From JBDKGH01 sp039798265 (GTDB taxonomy: Bacteria; Bacteroidota; Bacteroidia; Flavobacteriales_D; Sanyastnellaceae): DNA of 19,542 bases. Location: the NCBI GenBank assembly GCA_039798265.1, contig JBDKGH010000122.1:1-19542 (forward strand), in the 5' to 3' direction. Within the stretch, counting starts at the first letter, position 1; each line of letters begins with the position of its first letter. A program made the position numbers and the translations under genes. The notes below the pieces were generated by a model, which did not search any database, was not told where the DNA came from, and saw only the letters and a list, made by a program, of their open reading frames with translations. Shown here piece by piece: positions 6,032-14,078 of this stretch.

Positions 6032-6384
6032 ATGCATTACTAGTATTCATAGGTGGCGGTCTTGGCGCTGTGCTGCGTTACGGCATAGGCAAATGGATGT
6101 CTTCGATAGCTGTTGCTTTTCCCTTAGGTACTTTGTTGAGTAATGTGTTGGCCGCCTTTCTTTTGGCGATCGTAGTATTCGTTCAAATGCCCAAGCAAAG
6201 TTGGTGGACACTCCTGCTAGTGACGGGCTTTTGCGGCGGGTTATCTACTTTTTCTACTTTTAGTTATGAAAGCGTTTTATTATGGCGCAACGGACAATAT
6301 GCTTGGTTGTTGGCCAATATTGCGTTGAATCTGTTGGTGTGCATAGGCGCCATTGCGGCCATCGCTCAGATGAGAATTAAATAA
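6028..6384 (+). CDS. crcB: Fluoride channel CrcB/FluC
   Basis: A 118-residue protein with four hydrophobic segments, the standard size for a fluoride channel that exports F- as a dual-topology dimer. The signature GFCGGLSTFSTFSYE lies at residues 67-81 and contains the pore Phe/Ser/Thr track; Asn39 in the GTLLSNV segment is the conserved pore asparagine. Its ATG overlaps the stop of the PAP2 gene. I found no fluoride riboswitch, which fits its position inside an operon. Because this is a single gene rather than a tandem pair, a homodimer is expected. Confidence 0.93.
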   Translation: MNALLVFIGGGLGAVLRYGIGKWMSSIAVAFPLGTLLSNVLAAFLLAIVVFVQMPKQSWWTLLLVTGFCGGLSTFSTFSYESVLLWRNGQYAWLLANIALNLLVCIGAIAAIAQMRIK

Positions 6385-6406
6385 AGAGCATTTCCCCGAT
6401 AAAGGT

Positions 6407-6414
6407 TAATTTCG
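6407..6414 (+). promoter_or_regulatory. Candidate -7 box for the PafA gene
   Basis: TAATTTCG matches TAnnTTTG with one change and ends eight bases before the ATG at 6423. The gap from the fluoride channel gene is 38 bases, so a separate promoter is possible, but no TTG lies at the expected distance upstream. Confidence 0.3.
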
Positions 6415-6422
6415 CTCACAGA

Positions 6423-8081
6423 ATGAAAAGGATGAAAAAATATCTAGTCATAGCCCTTGCCCTTATCGTGGGTGGTTGTTCGATAGCGCAACAAAATCAA
6501 TCAACGGAAACGAACGCAGCGCGTCGTCCGAAGATTATTGTGGGTATTACTGTTGATCAGATGCGTTACGATTACATCGAACGATTTTGGGATGACTTTG
6601 GTAACGATGGTTTCAAGCGTTTGGTTAACGATGGTTTCTTTGCGCGGAATCTTCATTACAACTATATGCCTACCTATACGGGGCCTGGCCATGCAGCTAT
6701 CTATACAGGTACGTCGCCTGCTTATAATGGCATTATTGCCAACGATTGGTATGAGCGTACCACCAAAAGAATGGTGTACTGCTCCAGTGATAGCACTGTA
6801 GCAGGTGTCGGCACGGCATCAGCTGCGGGTAAAATGTCGCCGCACTATCTTAAAAGCACGACTTTGGGCGACGAATTAAAACTCTTTACCAACGGTAAAT
6901 CAAAAGTGATTGGTGTGGCCTTAAAAGATCGCGGGGCCATATTACCTGCGGGTAGAAGCGCAGATGCAGCTTATTGGTTTGTAGGCGCGCAAGAAGGCGT
7001 ATGGGCCACGAGTAATTGGTATAGAAATGAACTGCCCCAATGGGTAAGTGATTTTAATGCGAGCGGCAAAGCGGCAGATTACATGAAGCAAACATGGACT
7101 CCTTACTTAACTCCCGATCGTTATTCGAAAAGCAGCGCCGATAACAATCCGTATGAGCTGCCTTATAAGGGTACTATTCGTCCCACCTTTCCTTACGTGT
7201 TGGATTCTTTGAAGGCCTTGAATGGTGGTTATGAATTGCTCAAAGCCACTCCGTTTGGAAATACCATGTCAGTTGATTTTGCCTTGGCGGCGCTTACGGG
7301 TGAGCAAATGGGGCAAGATGAATATACCGATATGTTGTGTTTGAGTTTCTCTGCAACTGATTATGTAGGACACCAATTTGGCATGCACTCCATGGAAACA
7401 CAAGATGTGTATGTGCGTTTGGATCTCGAGATTGCTCGTTTGCTGAAAGAACTCGATGCGCGATATGGAAAAGATAACTATTTACTTTTTCTTTCTGCTG
7501 ATCACGCAGGAGCACCAACACCAAGCTACACCTCATCATTGAAGTGGAGCGCGGGATACTGGAAAAGCGATGTGATGGAAGGAGAACTCAATGCTTTTCT
7601 TCAAAGTAAATATGGAGAAGGTAACTACATCGAATCGGAGGTGAATCAAAACATCTTCTTAAACAGGCCCTTGCTGGAGCAGAAAAAAGTGGACATCGCG
7701 CAAGTGAATAAAGAGGTGGTTGCTTTCCTTTCGAAATACGATGAAATCATGACGGCCTATACTACAGAGGAGATACGCATGGGGGCGCAAGATCCCATCC
7801 TAAATCGCATTCGATTGGGATTTTCATCCAAATGGTCGGGTGATGTCATTTACGTGTTGAATCCTGATTATATGGAGTACGGTCGTCAAGGCACTACGCA
7901 CGGTTCACCGTTTATTTATGATACGCATGTGCCTGCTTTGTTCTATGGATTTGGAGTAACGCCTGGAACAAGTTTCGAGGCGCAAACCATTTGTGATATT
8001 GCACCTACAGTGGCGGCTATTTGTAAACTTCCACTGCCCAATGCCTGTATCGGTCAGCCGATCAAATCTTGTGTGAAATAA
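6423..8081 (+). CDS. pafA: PafA-type alkaline phosphatase (nucleotide pyrophosphatase/phosphodiesterase superfamily)
   Basis: A 552-residue phosphate-monoesterase with an N-terminal signal and probable lipobox VGGC (Cys19), so it is expected to be exported and lipid-anchored. The active site matches characterised Elizabethkingia PafA (numbering from memory): metal ligands Asp45, Asp313, His317, Asp360, His361, His493; nucleophile Thr86 in YTGPGH; Asn107; and the K168-D-R170 pair corresponding to Lys162/Arg164, which distinguishes monoesterases. It hydrolyses phosphate esters outside the cytoplasm and is constitutive rather than Pho-regulated in some relatives. The start at 6423 gives MKRMKK; the second Met at 6432 is also possible. 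Its stop overlaps the next start codon by one base. Confidence 0.92.
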   Translation: MKRMKKYLVIALALIVGGCSIAQQNQSTETNAARRPKIIVGITVDQMRYDYIERFWDDFGNDGFKRLVNDGFFARNLHYNYMPTYTGPGHAAIYTGTSPAYNGIIANDWYERTTKRMVYCSSDSTVAGVGTASAAGKMSPHYLKSTTLGDELKLFTNGKSKVIGVALKDRGAILPAGRSADAAYWFVGAQEGVWATSNWYRNELPQWVSDFNASGKAADYMKQTWTPYLTPDRYSKSSADNNPYELPYKGTIRPTFPYVLDSLKALNGGYELLKATPFGNTMSVDFALAALTGEQMGQDEYTDMLCLSFSATDYVGHQFGMHSMETQDVYVRLDLEIARLLKELDARYGKDNYLLFLSADHAGAPTPSYTSSLKWSAGYWKSDVMEGELNAFLQSKYGEGNYIESEVNQNIFLNRPLLEQKKVDIAQVNKEVVAFLSKYDEIMTAYTTEEIRMGAQDPILNRIRLGFSSKWSGDVIYVLNPDYMEYGRQGTTHGSPFIYDTHVPALFYGFGVTPGTSFEAQTICDIAPTVAAICKLPLPNACIGQPIKSCVK

Positions 8082-9799
8082 TGAATACGATTGAATACAA
8101 GGTACGCATACCGAATGCGCACCGTCACTATATCACCTTTGAAGCTTTTTTTCCAGCCTTAGAAGGCGAGTTTATTGATCTCGAATTGCCCGCTTGGCGT
8201 CCGGGGCGTTATGAATTGGGAAACTTCGCTAAAAATATTTTCGATTTCTCAGCGTATGATGAAAATGGCGACTGGATGCCCGCCCGCAAAGTAGGGAAGG
8301 ATACGTGGCGCATACAACCGAATGGTCGTTCGTTTTCGATAGGTTACCGTTATTACGCCTCTGAACTGAATGCTGGATCGAGCTTTTTAGATCAAGAGCA
8401 ATTGTATATCAATCCGGTGAATTGCTTCTTTTACGCATCTGGTAACGAGCATTTACCCTATCGTGTATCATTAGAGTTGCCTCAGGATTATCAGGTGGCT
8501 ACGGGCATGGAGAAGGAAAGTGAGCATGTATTGCTGGCTAAAGATTTTGATCAATTAGCCGACTGTCCATTAATAGCGAGTGCTACACTACAAAGCTTCA
8601 CCTACGAAAGTCGAGGTGTTCAGTTTTATGTGTGGTGTCAAGGTATCTTGATGATTGATGGTGAAAAATGGCAGAAAGATTTCCAACAATTTACCGATCA
8701 TCAAATAGATTTATTCGGAAGTATTCCGTGCAAGGAATATCATTTCCTTTTTCAGTTTTTACCCACCTTTGTGCGACATGGCGTAGAGCACTGCAACTCT
8801 ACTGTGATTGCGCTCGGGCCGGGTGCTGAGTTTGCGCAGAAAAATTGGTACGACGAGTTACTCGGTATTTCCTGTCACGAGTTGTATCACACTTGGAATA
8901 TTAAAAACATTCGTCCGGTAGAAATGATGCCGTATGATTTCAAGAAAGAAAATTTTTCTCGACTTGGATTCGTGGCAGAAGGTGTCACTACGTATATGGG
9001 CGATTTGTTATTGGCACGTTCGGGTGTTTGGGGAGAAAAGGAATGGTTCAACGAATTGAATTCGCTTTTCCAATCGCACTTCGATAACAATGGTCGCAAT
9101 TACTTATCTGTGGCCGAGAGTAGCTGGGATACATGGCTCGATGGTTATACACCGGGTATTCCGTGGAGAAAAGTTTCTATCTACAACGAGGGAGCTTTGA
9201 TTGCCTTTATCTGCGATGTGCTCATCATGCAGCACAGTGGCAACAAACATTCGTTGGACGATGTGATGCGCGATTTGTACAAGGACTTTGGACAAAAGCA
9301 AAAAGGATATGCAGAGGTCGATTATCAGCGAATCATGACCAAGTGGGGAGGCGATGTGAAAGATATCTTCGAAGATTTGGTGTATGGAACAGAAGACTAC
9401 ACGCCTTATCTTGTAGATGCCTGTAATTACCTCGGTTTAAATTGGACAGCAGCGGCCTCGGCGAAGTATACCGAATGGGCGCTCGGTTTGACTTTGGAAG
9501 AAGCGCCCACCAAGGCTACAGTAACAGCAGTAGTTGAAAACAGTCCTGCTGATTTGGCGGGTTTGTGGATCGGCGATGAGATTATTTCCATCAATGGAGT
9601 AGCTCCATATAAGAATATTCAGAACCTCATCAAAGCTGCGCCAACGGAATTGACCATCCTGCGAAAGGGCATTTTGACTCAAGTAGAAGTAACGCCGGAC
9701 AGTCAAATTTGGCAATGGAAACACCAAGTCAGCAAATCCGACAAGCAGACCGACGAGCAGTCCGCTGCTTACCAGTTTTGGATCGGACGGAGGGTGTGA
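8081..9799 (+). CDS. M61-family aminopeptidase with C-terminal PDZ domain
   Basis: A 572-residue zinc peptidase of the glycyl-aminopeptidase family. The N-terminal domain contains the family-typical LPAWRPGRYE; the zinc motif is H266-E267-L-Y-H270 in CHELYHTWNIKNIRP, with the third ligand in AEGVTTYMGD about 30 residues later. A PDZ domain (VVENSPADLAGLWIGDEI region) ends the protein. I chose the ATG at 8081, which overlaps the PafA stop as TAATG, over an upstream TTG, because the homology starts at MNTIEYKV. There is no signal peptide, so a cytoplasmic location is expected, unlike its exported operon partner. The natural substrate is unknown. Confidence 0.9.
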   Translation: MNTIEYKVRIPNAHRHYITFEAFFPALEGEFIDLELPAWRPGRYELGNFAKNIFDFSAYDENGDWMPARKVGKDTWRIQPNGRSFSIGYRYYASELNAGSSFLDQEQLYINPVNCFFYASGNEHLPYRVSLELPQDYQVATGMEKESEHVLLAKDFDQLADCPLIASATLQSFTYESRGVQFYVWCQGILMIDGEKWQKDFQQFTDHQIDLFGSIPCKEYHFLFQFLPTFVRHGVEHCNSTVIALGPGAEFAQKNWYDELLGISCHELYHTWNIKNIRPVEMMPYDFKKENFSRLGFVAEGVTTYMGDLLLARSGVWGEKEWFNELNSLFQSHFDNNGRNYLSVAESSWDTWLDGYTPGIPWRKVSIYNEGALIAFICDVLIMQHSGNKHSLDDVMRDLYKDFGQKQKGYAEVDYQRIMTKWGGDVKDIFEDLVYGTEDYTPYLVDACNYLGLNWTAAASAKYTEWALGLTLEEAPTKATVTAVVENSPADLAGLWIGDEIISINGVAPYKNIQNLIKAAPTELTILRKGILTQVEVTPDSQIWQWKHQVSKSDKQTDEQSAAYQFWIGRRV

Positions 9800-9839
9800 C
9801 GTGCAAGTGTTCCACCGCAACGTCAGCACAAGTCGTGGC

Positions 9840-10238
9840 CTAAAACCGCTTACCTAACTTATCCGCCATATAGTCAAACAAATTCGTCAATGGTCCTTTC
9901 ACCATCATCTCCAAAAATGGATTGATGTTGGCATCGCAAATTTGTTGGGCTTCTGTTTTACCGTCTACCTCTGTAAGGCTGACGTTTAAAGTAAATGCAA
10001 AAGGCGATCCGCTGCCACTGCTATAGGTAATGGAGCTGTGAGGCGTACTTTCTTTAAATTCCAACGAGATGGTGTAAGCGTTCTGAATTTTGAATGAACA
10101 ATATTTTTCATCGCTCTGCCAGTTGGAAATTTTATCCTCGGGCAAAAGATGTATGATGTTATTCATATCACTCAAAAACGCAAAGGTCTGCTCCGGACTT
10201 GCCGATACCAGTACTTTTTTACTTTCTATTCTCGTCAT
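9840..10238 (-). CDS. SRPBCC-fold protein
   Basis: A 132-residue protein with the pattern of a START/SRPBCC ligand-binding fold: an N-terminal strand (SKKVLVSASPEQTFAFLSDM), a run of beta strands, and a C-terminal amphipathic helix (LTNLFDYMADKLGKRF). It starts four bases after the pyrE stop, so the two genes are co-transcribed; I recall the same pairing in other Bacteroidota. No ligand or catalytic residue can be assigned. The family includes lipid- and hydrophobic-ligand carriers, but a link to pyrimidine synthesis is not evident from the sequence. Confidence 0.75.
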   Translation of the reverse strand: MTRIESKKVLVSASPEQTFAFLSDMNNIIHLLPEDKISNWQSDEKYCSFKIQNAYTISLEFKESTPHSSITYSSGSGSPFAFTLNVSLTEVDGKTEAQQICDANINPFLEMMVKGPLTNLFDYMADKLGKRF

Positions 10239-10242
10239 GTTC

Positions 10243-10896
10243 TTATGCAGTTTGTAAAGCCGACCAATGCTCTGGATTGCTCTTCCACGATTGAAGAGTT
10301 TCCAATTGTTTGTCAGTGATGTGTTGTGATTTTAAGGCTTGTTCCAACAGACTATCGTAGTTGGAAAGAGTTTGCAATGGACATTTTGCCTGTTCAAAGT
10401 TCACCCTTGCTTTTTCAAAGCCATAGGTAAAAATGGCCACCATGCCCAACACCTTGGCTTGCGCATCGCGAAGAGCGGCCACGGCATTCAAGCTGCTCAT
10501 GCCCGTAGAAATCAAATCTTCGATCACTACTACACTTTGTCCAGCCTCTAATGCGCCTTCTACTTGGTTGTTCAATCCATGTTTTTTAGCCTCCGAGCGC
10601 ACGTAAACAAAGGGAAGTCCGAGTTCTTGAGCTACCAGAGCTCCAAGAGCGATACCACCAGTGGCTACACCAGCAATAACATCAGGTTTCCCATAATGCT
10701 CGTTTATTACATCAACAAACTGCTGACGAATGAAGGTGCGAATCTTCGGGTAGGATAGGGTTTTGCGATTATCGCAGTAGATTGGCGACTTCAAACCAGA
10801 GGCCCAAGTGAAGGGATTATCAGGTTTTAGTTCAACAGCTTTGATCTGTAGCAAGAATTCAGCTACTTTTAACGCGTGGTCATTCTTCTCATCCAT
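10243..10896 (-). CDS. pyrE: Orotate phosphoribosyltransferase
   Basis: A 217-residue enzyme of pyrimidine biosynthesis that makes orotidine 5'-monophosphate from orotate and PRPP in the cytoplasm. The N-terminal hood reads FTWASGLKSPIYCDNR, as in Gram-positive-type PyrE; the mobile catalytic loop with Lys and His residues is RSEAKKHGLNNQVEG at 100-114; and the PRPP-binding motif VVIEDLISTG is at 123-132. The chosen ATG gives the length usual for Bacteroidota and is followed by the typical ALKVAEFLLQIKA. This ATG overlaps the NUDIX start codon on the other strand (CATG). A TACTTTTG box ends four bases upstream, implying a leaderless or nearly leaderless transcript. Confidence 0.95.
   Translation of the reverse strand: MDEKNDHALKVAEFLLQIKAVELKPDNPFTWASGLKSPIYCDNRKTLSYPKIRTFIRQQFVDVINEHYGKPDVIAGVATGGIALGALVAQELGLPFVYVRSEAKKHGLNNQVEGALEAGQSVVVIEDLISTGMSSLNAVAALRDAQAKVLGMVAIFTYGFEKARVNFEQAKCPLQTLSNYDSLLEQALKSQHITDKQLETLQSWKSNPEHWSALQTA
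10840..10871 (+). promoter_or_regulatory. Candidate promoter for the NUDIX gene, inside pyrE
   Basis: TTTG at 10840-10843 and TACTTTTA at 10864-10871 are 20 bases apart; the -7 box differs from TAnnTTTG only in the last base. It lies within the first codons of pyrE on the opposite strand and would give a leader of roughly 15 bases. Confidence 0.3.
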
Positions 10897-11518
10897 GAGC
10901 CAAAAGTATAAAGTTTATTTCTCGAATCGTCCGGTGATTTTTTCACAAGATCCCACCGACCTCACTCCCGAAGAGCGCAACGTGGAGGTGATTCGCTCAT
11001 GCGGTAAGACGGACATCATGCTCATTGAATCGGCTATAGCCCGCGGCGCGCGTAGGCTGGTCATTTATTGCGAACAAATTGAACAATCGTGGAACGCCTT
11101 CCGCGAACAATTCGAATTTGTGCAAGCCGCCGGCGGAATTGTTGTGGATAAAGAAAACCGAGTTCTTTTCATTTACCGCCTCGAAAAATGGGATTTGCCC
11201 AAAGGAAAGGTGGAAGCCAATGAAAATCTAGAAGAAGGCGCCCTCCGCGAAGTAAACGAAGAATGTGGATTAGAGGAGCTAGTGCTCGAGCGTCGCCTGT
11301 GCACCACCTGGCATACCTACATTCAGCAAGGTGATCCGATGTTAAAAGCGACCGAATGGTACGTGATGCGTTATCAAGGAAAAAAGGCCGGAAAACCGCA
11401 AAAGGAAGAGGGAATAACCGATCTGAAATGGTTAACTGAGGCGGAATGGGATATGGTTAGAAAAAACACCTATCCGAGCGTACTGGATGTATTGGCAGAA
11501 TACACCGCTACCCGATAA
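10895..11518 (+). CDS. NUDIX hydrolase
   Basis: A 207-residue protein with a perfect Nudix box G-x5-E-x7-REV-x-EE-x-GL at residues 104-126, preceded by the usual WDLPKG. An N-terminal segment of about 75 residues (YKVYFSNRPVIF...) is not part of the Nudix fold and is typical of a Bacteroidota group with this pyrE linkage, as I recall. I start it at 10895 (MSQKYKVYF) rather than at an upstream ATG, because the extra 29 residues would be the reverse complement of pyrE and look unrelated. Nudix enzymes hydrolyse nucleoside diphosphate-linked compounds; this substrate is unknown. It is convergent with the next gene, 15 bases apart. Confidence 0.9.
   Translation: MSQKYKVYFSNRPVIFSQDPTDLTPEERNVEVIRSCGKTDIMLIESAIARGARRLVIYCEQIEQSWNAFREQFEFVQAAGGIVVDKENRVLFIYRLEKWDLPKGKVEANENLEEGALREVNEECGLEELVLERRLCTTWHTYIQQGDPMLKATEWYVMRYQGKKAGKPQKEEGITDLKWLTEAEWDMVRKNTYPSVLDVLAEYTATR
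10901..10908 (-). promoter_or_regulatory. -7 promoter box of pyrE, inside the NUDIX gene
   Basis: On the minus strand TACTTTTG is an exact match to TAnnTTTG, ending four bases (GCTC) before the pyrE ATG. It overlaps the first codons of the divergent NUDIX gene. No TTG is seen at the expected -33 distance. Confidence 0.4.
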
Positions 11519-11533
11519 TCTTTTTCAGCTCCC

Positions 11534-13066
11534 TTAATCTTTCCACGTGCCCGAAGCTTTGGCTTTTTGATTCACGATTTTCTCAAAGTCCATTTGAATG
11601 CCCTCGGTAGGTCTGCGGGTGTAATCGCCTACCACTTTGCCTTCGGTGTTCACCAAAACAGCATGCGGAACGGTGCGTAGATCAAATTTTTCACGCAGTA
11701 AAAAATCACCGCCGCCGTAGAGAAAAGTAAACTTCTGATCGCGGTGCTTTGCCAAGTAAGATTTGAACGCGTTGTAATCATTGTCCATACAGATCGCCAC
11801 AAAGTGGATGTCCTTATTGTATTTTTCATACCAGCGCTGAAGCATCTGCAGTTCTGTTAACGACGAAGGACTCCAGTTGGCGAAAAATACGTAATACACA
11901 TATTTATCTTCATGCTCAGCAGATGACCACAGTTCATTTTCTTCATCGAGCAAAGTGAAATCTTCTAATGGCCAATTGCTTTTGCATCGCAAAAATTTCT
12001 CACGCACATTCACTGCAGTGCGTTTGGTGAGCGCATCAGAACCGTTTTGCACAAACGATTCGAGCGTAGCACTCACTGAATTTTTTACAAAAGAAGAGTT
12101 GTAATAAATATCGCGCAGCCCTTTGATCAAGGCCAGCTCCCGCATAGGCAGCGAAATAAGGGTAGAGTCGTAAGCAAAAAGTTCGGTAAGCGCTGTGTAG
12201 CTTTTCTGAGCATTCACGGCTACGTACACTTGATCTTGAATGTCTTTTTTCTGTGTGGTGAGAAGGAGGTTGTAGTACTCTTCAAAAAAGTGCATGTAAG
12301 CCGGATTTTTCCACAGCACTTTCTGACTCATAAAATACTCTTTGTACAATTCTTTGCGAGAGCTACCACCCATCAAATCGAGCTCTGCGAGGGAGTAGCG
12401 CACGTAGTTAAAGAAATACTGATTGGAATAATGTGCTTGATACTTTGCATGTACTTCGTCATCAAAAGTGTCGAGAATTTTTCCGAAGTTAGAAATGGAA
12501 ACACTGATCAGCTGAGCAGTATCACGCGGAATCATATCGCTCTTACTGCCTTTTTGCAGTTGTTTGGCCTGGTAACTTTCAGAACCTTTGTATTGATCAA
12601 TCGCAAAATCGTAGAAGTGATCGTCGAGAAATTTGGCATAATCGCGATTGAATGCACGGATGAGAATATTCAATTCGCCATCACTCGCGTTTTTGAGTCC
12701 GAGGGTAATTTCTGTTTTGTCGAAACGCTTGATTTCCGCAGCGGAGTAAGCGGGAAAGTCGATGTCGTAGGTTTTGTCGGGCTCAACAAAAAGGAGTCCT
12801 TCTATTTGACCAATGGCGATGGTAATGGGAGTTGTTTCATTCACCGTTAAGGTAAAAACGAAGCTGCCATCTTTGCCGAGGGCTACTTGTTGAAGCATTT
12901 CTTTTTTTCCCGAAAGAGGATCAGCTTGAACAAAAGCGGCAATGTTCGGCTGAGTATAGCCATTGGCTATGCCTTTGATGGTAACCGTTTGTGCCCAGAT
13001 AAATAGCGGCGCCAGCAACAAAGCGGAGGAGCACAGTTTCTTTAAAAGGAGCGAGGGTGTTGCCAT
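11534..13066 (-). CDS. DUF4369/TlpA-like thioredoxin-fold protein lacking the CxxC
   Basis: A 510-residue exported protein with a signal peptide probably cleaved after WAQ (residue 26). Residues about 27-130 look like DUF4369, then a long helical region, then a C-terminal thioredoxin-like domain from about 370. At the position of the redox motif the sequence reads ANWSPSS, so S399-P-S-S402 replaces C-x-x-C: both catalytic cysteines are gone. The cis-proline segment TVPHAVLV remains. It is therefore unlikely to be a disulfide oxidoreductase and may be a structural or binding relative. It is the last gene of the DUF3822-rsmD-coaD operon, starting six bases after coaD. Confidence 0.85.
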   Translation of the reverse strand: MATPSLLLKKLCSSALLLAPLFIWAQTVTIKGIANGYTQPNIAAFVQADPLSGKKEMLQQVALGKDGSFVFTLTVNETTPITIAIGQIEGLLFVEPDKTYDIDFPAYSAAEIKRFDKTEITLGLKNASDGELNILIRAFNRDYAKFLDDHFYDFAIDQYKGSESYQAKQLQKGSKSDMIPRDTAQLISVSISNFGKILDTFDDEVHAKYQAHYSNQYFFNYVRYSLAELDLMGGSSRKELYKEYFMSQKVLWKNPAYMHFFEEYYNLLLTTQKKDIQDQVYVAVNAQKSYTALTELFAYDSTLISLPMRELALIKGLRDIYYNSSFVKNSVSATLESFVQNGSDALTKRTAVNVREKFLRCKSNWPLEDFTLLDEENELWSSAEHEDKYVYYVFFANWSPSSLTELQMLQRWYEKYNKDIHFVAICMDNDYNAFKSYLAKHRDQKFTFLYGGGDFLLREKFDLRTVPHAVLVNTEGKVVGDYTRRPTEGIQMDFEKIVNQKAKASGTWKD

Positions 13067-13072
13067 AAAAAA

Positions 13073-13537
13073 TTACTTCGGTAGTTGAATGCTTGTAGGA
13101 ACAAACTGCGAAACGTCGCCTTTATTTTTTAAAATTTCACGAATCACCGTGCTATGAACAGAAGCATAGTCGGGATCAGTAAACACCAAAACGGTTTCTA
13201 GCTCATTCCATAAGGCTTTGTTCATGTGGGCAATGGTGCGCTCGTATTCAAAGTCGCCGCCGTTGCGCAAACCGCGAAGCAAATACCTCGCCTCATTTTT
13301 TTTACAAAAATCAACGGTGAGTCCTTCAAACGAAACCACACGCACATTCGGCACGTGAGCAAATGTTTGCTTTAACCACTCTAAGCGCTGCTCAGACGGA
13401 AACATAGACTGTTTGCTTGTATTGATACCAAGGGCCACAATCACTTCATCAAAAAGCGGCGCAGCACGCTCCACTATGTTTTGATGTCCACGCGTAACGG
13501 GATCAAATGATCCAGGGAATACAGCAATCTTTTTCAT
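13073..13537 (-). CDS. coaD: Pantetheine-phosphate adenylyltransferase
   Basis: A 154-residue enzyme that makes dephospho-CoA from 4'-phosphopantetheine and ATP. The nucleotide-binding T-R-G-H motif is at residues 15-18 (GSFDPVTRGH), the substrate loop is LLRGLRNGGDFEYE, and the second ATP motif is HSTVIRE, a variant of ISSTxxRE. I place the start at 13537 (MKKIAVFPGS) because the longer frame upstream overlaps rsmD and has no homology; the chosen length is normal for the family. It begins four bases after the rsmD stop, a linkage common in bacteria. Confidence 0.95.
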   Translation of the reverse strand: MKKIAVFPGSFDPVTRGHQNIVERAAPLFDEVIVALGINTSKQSMFPSEQRLEWLKQTFAHVPNVRVVSFEGLTVDFCKKNEARYLLRGLRNGGDFEYERTIAHMNKALWNELETVLVFTDPDYASVHSTVIREILKNKGDVSQFVPTSIQLPK

Positions 13538-13541
13538 GATA

Positions 13542-14078
13542 CTAAGGTCGGAAAAAAGAAAAGTGAACGTGCCCATAAGCACGATGTTTTTCAAACTTCG
13601 GATGCGACTCGAAGGTATGTTCTTTCGGGTGTTCGAGTATAAAAAGGGCATCAGGTGCTAAAACGCCCGACTGAAGCACCATATCGGGCAAGGAAGGCAA
13701 CCACTCCAAGTCGAATGGCGGATCGGCAAATACGAGGTCGTAGGTTTCCGTAGCGGGTTTGTTCAAAAAGGATTTTACGTCTGCCTTCAGTGCTTTGGCA
13801 GCGGTGGCTTCAAAGTCTTTGAAGTTTTGCTGGATGAACTTTACGTGAAGGGCATTCAGCTCTACAGCTTGTATGCGACTCGCTCCGCGTGAATGGCATT
13901 CCAGCGAAAATGCGCCGGTGCCAGAAAATAAATCCAGCGTAGCAAGTCCTGAAAAGTTTAGGGTAGCGCCGAGCATATTAAAAAGGCCTTCGCGCGCAAA
14001 ATCGGTAGTTGGTCGTCCCGCAAAATTCTTCGGAACGGTGAAGAGACGGCCTTTGAATTTTCCAGAAATTATGCGCAT
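13542..14078 (-). CDS. rsmD: 16S rRNA (guanine(966)-N2)-methyltransferase
   Basis: A 178-residue methyltransferase starting MRIISGKFKGR, the family's conserved N-terminus. The SAM-binding loop is LDLFSGTGAFSLE at about 48-60 and the catalytic motif IV is DPPF at 119-122 (DLVFADPPFDL). It methylates G966 (E. coli numbering) of 16S rRNA during small-subunit assembly. Its start overlaps the end of the DUF3822 gene by 10 bases, and coaD follows four bases downstream. Confidence 0.93.
   Translation of the reverse strand: MRIISGKFKGRLFTVPKNFAGRPTTDFAREGLFNMLGATLNFSGLATLDLFSGTGAFSLECHSRGASRIQAVELNALHVKFIQQNFKDFEATAAKALKADVKSFLNKPATETYDLVFADPPFDLEWLPSLPDMVLQSGVLAPDALFILEHPKEHTFESHPKFEKHRAYGHVHFSFFRP

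Noticed and set aside
10808..10894. Longer NUDIX start at the upstream ATG
   Set aside because: The extra 29 residues are antisense to the conserved PyrE N-terminus, and the family-like sequence begins at MSQKYKVYF.
12230..12850. 206-residue open frame on the plus strand inside the thioredoxin-fold gene
   Set aside because: It is antisense to a well-supported exported protein, and its composition is that of a shadow frame.
13538..13651. Longer coaD start
   Set aside because: The extension is within rsmD on the same strand in another frame, and CoaD proteins begin at the MKKIAVFPGS segment.
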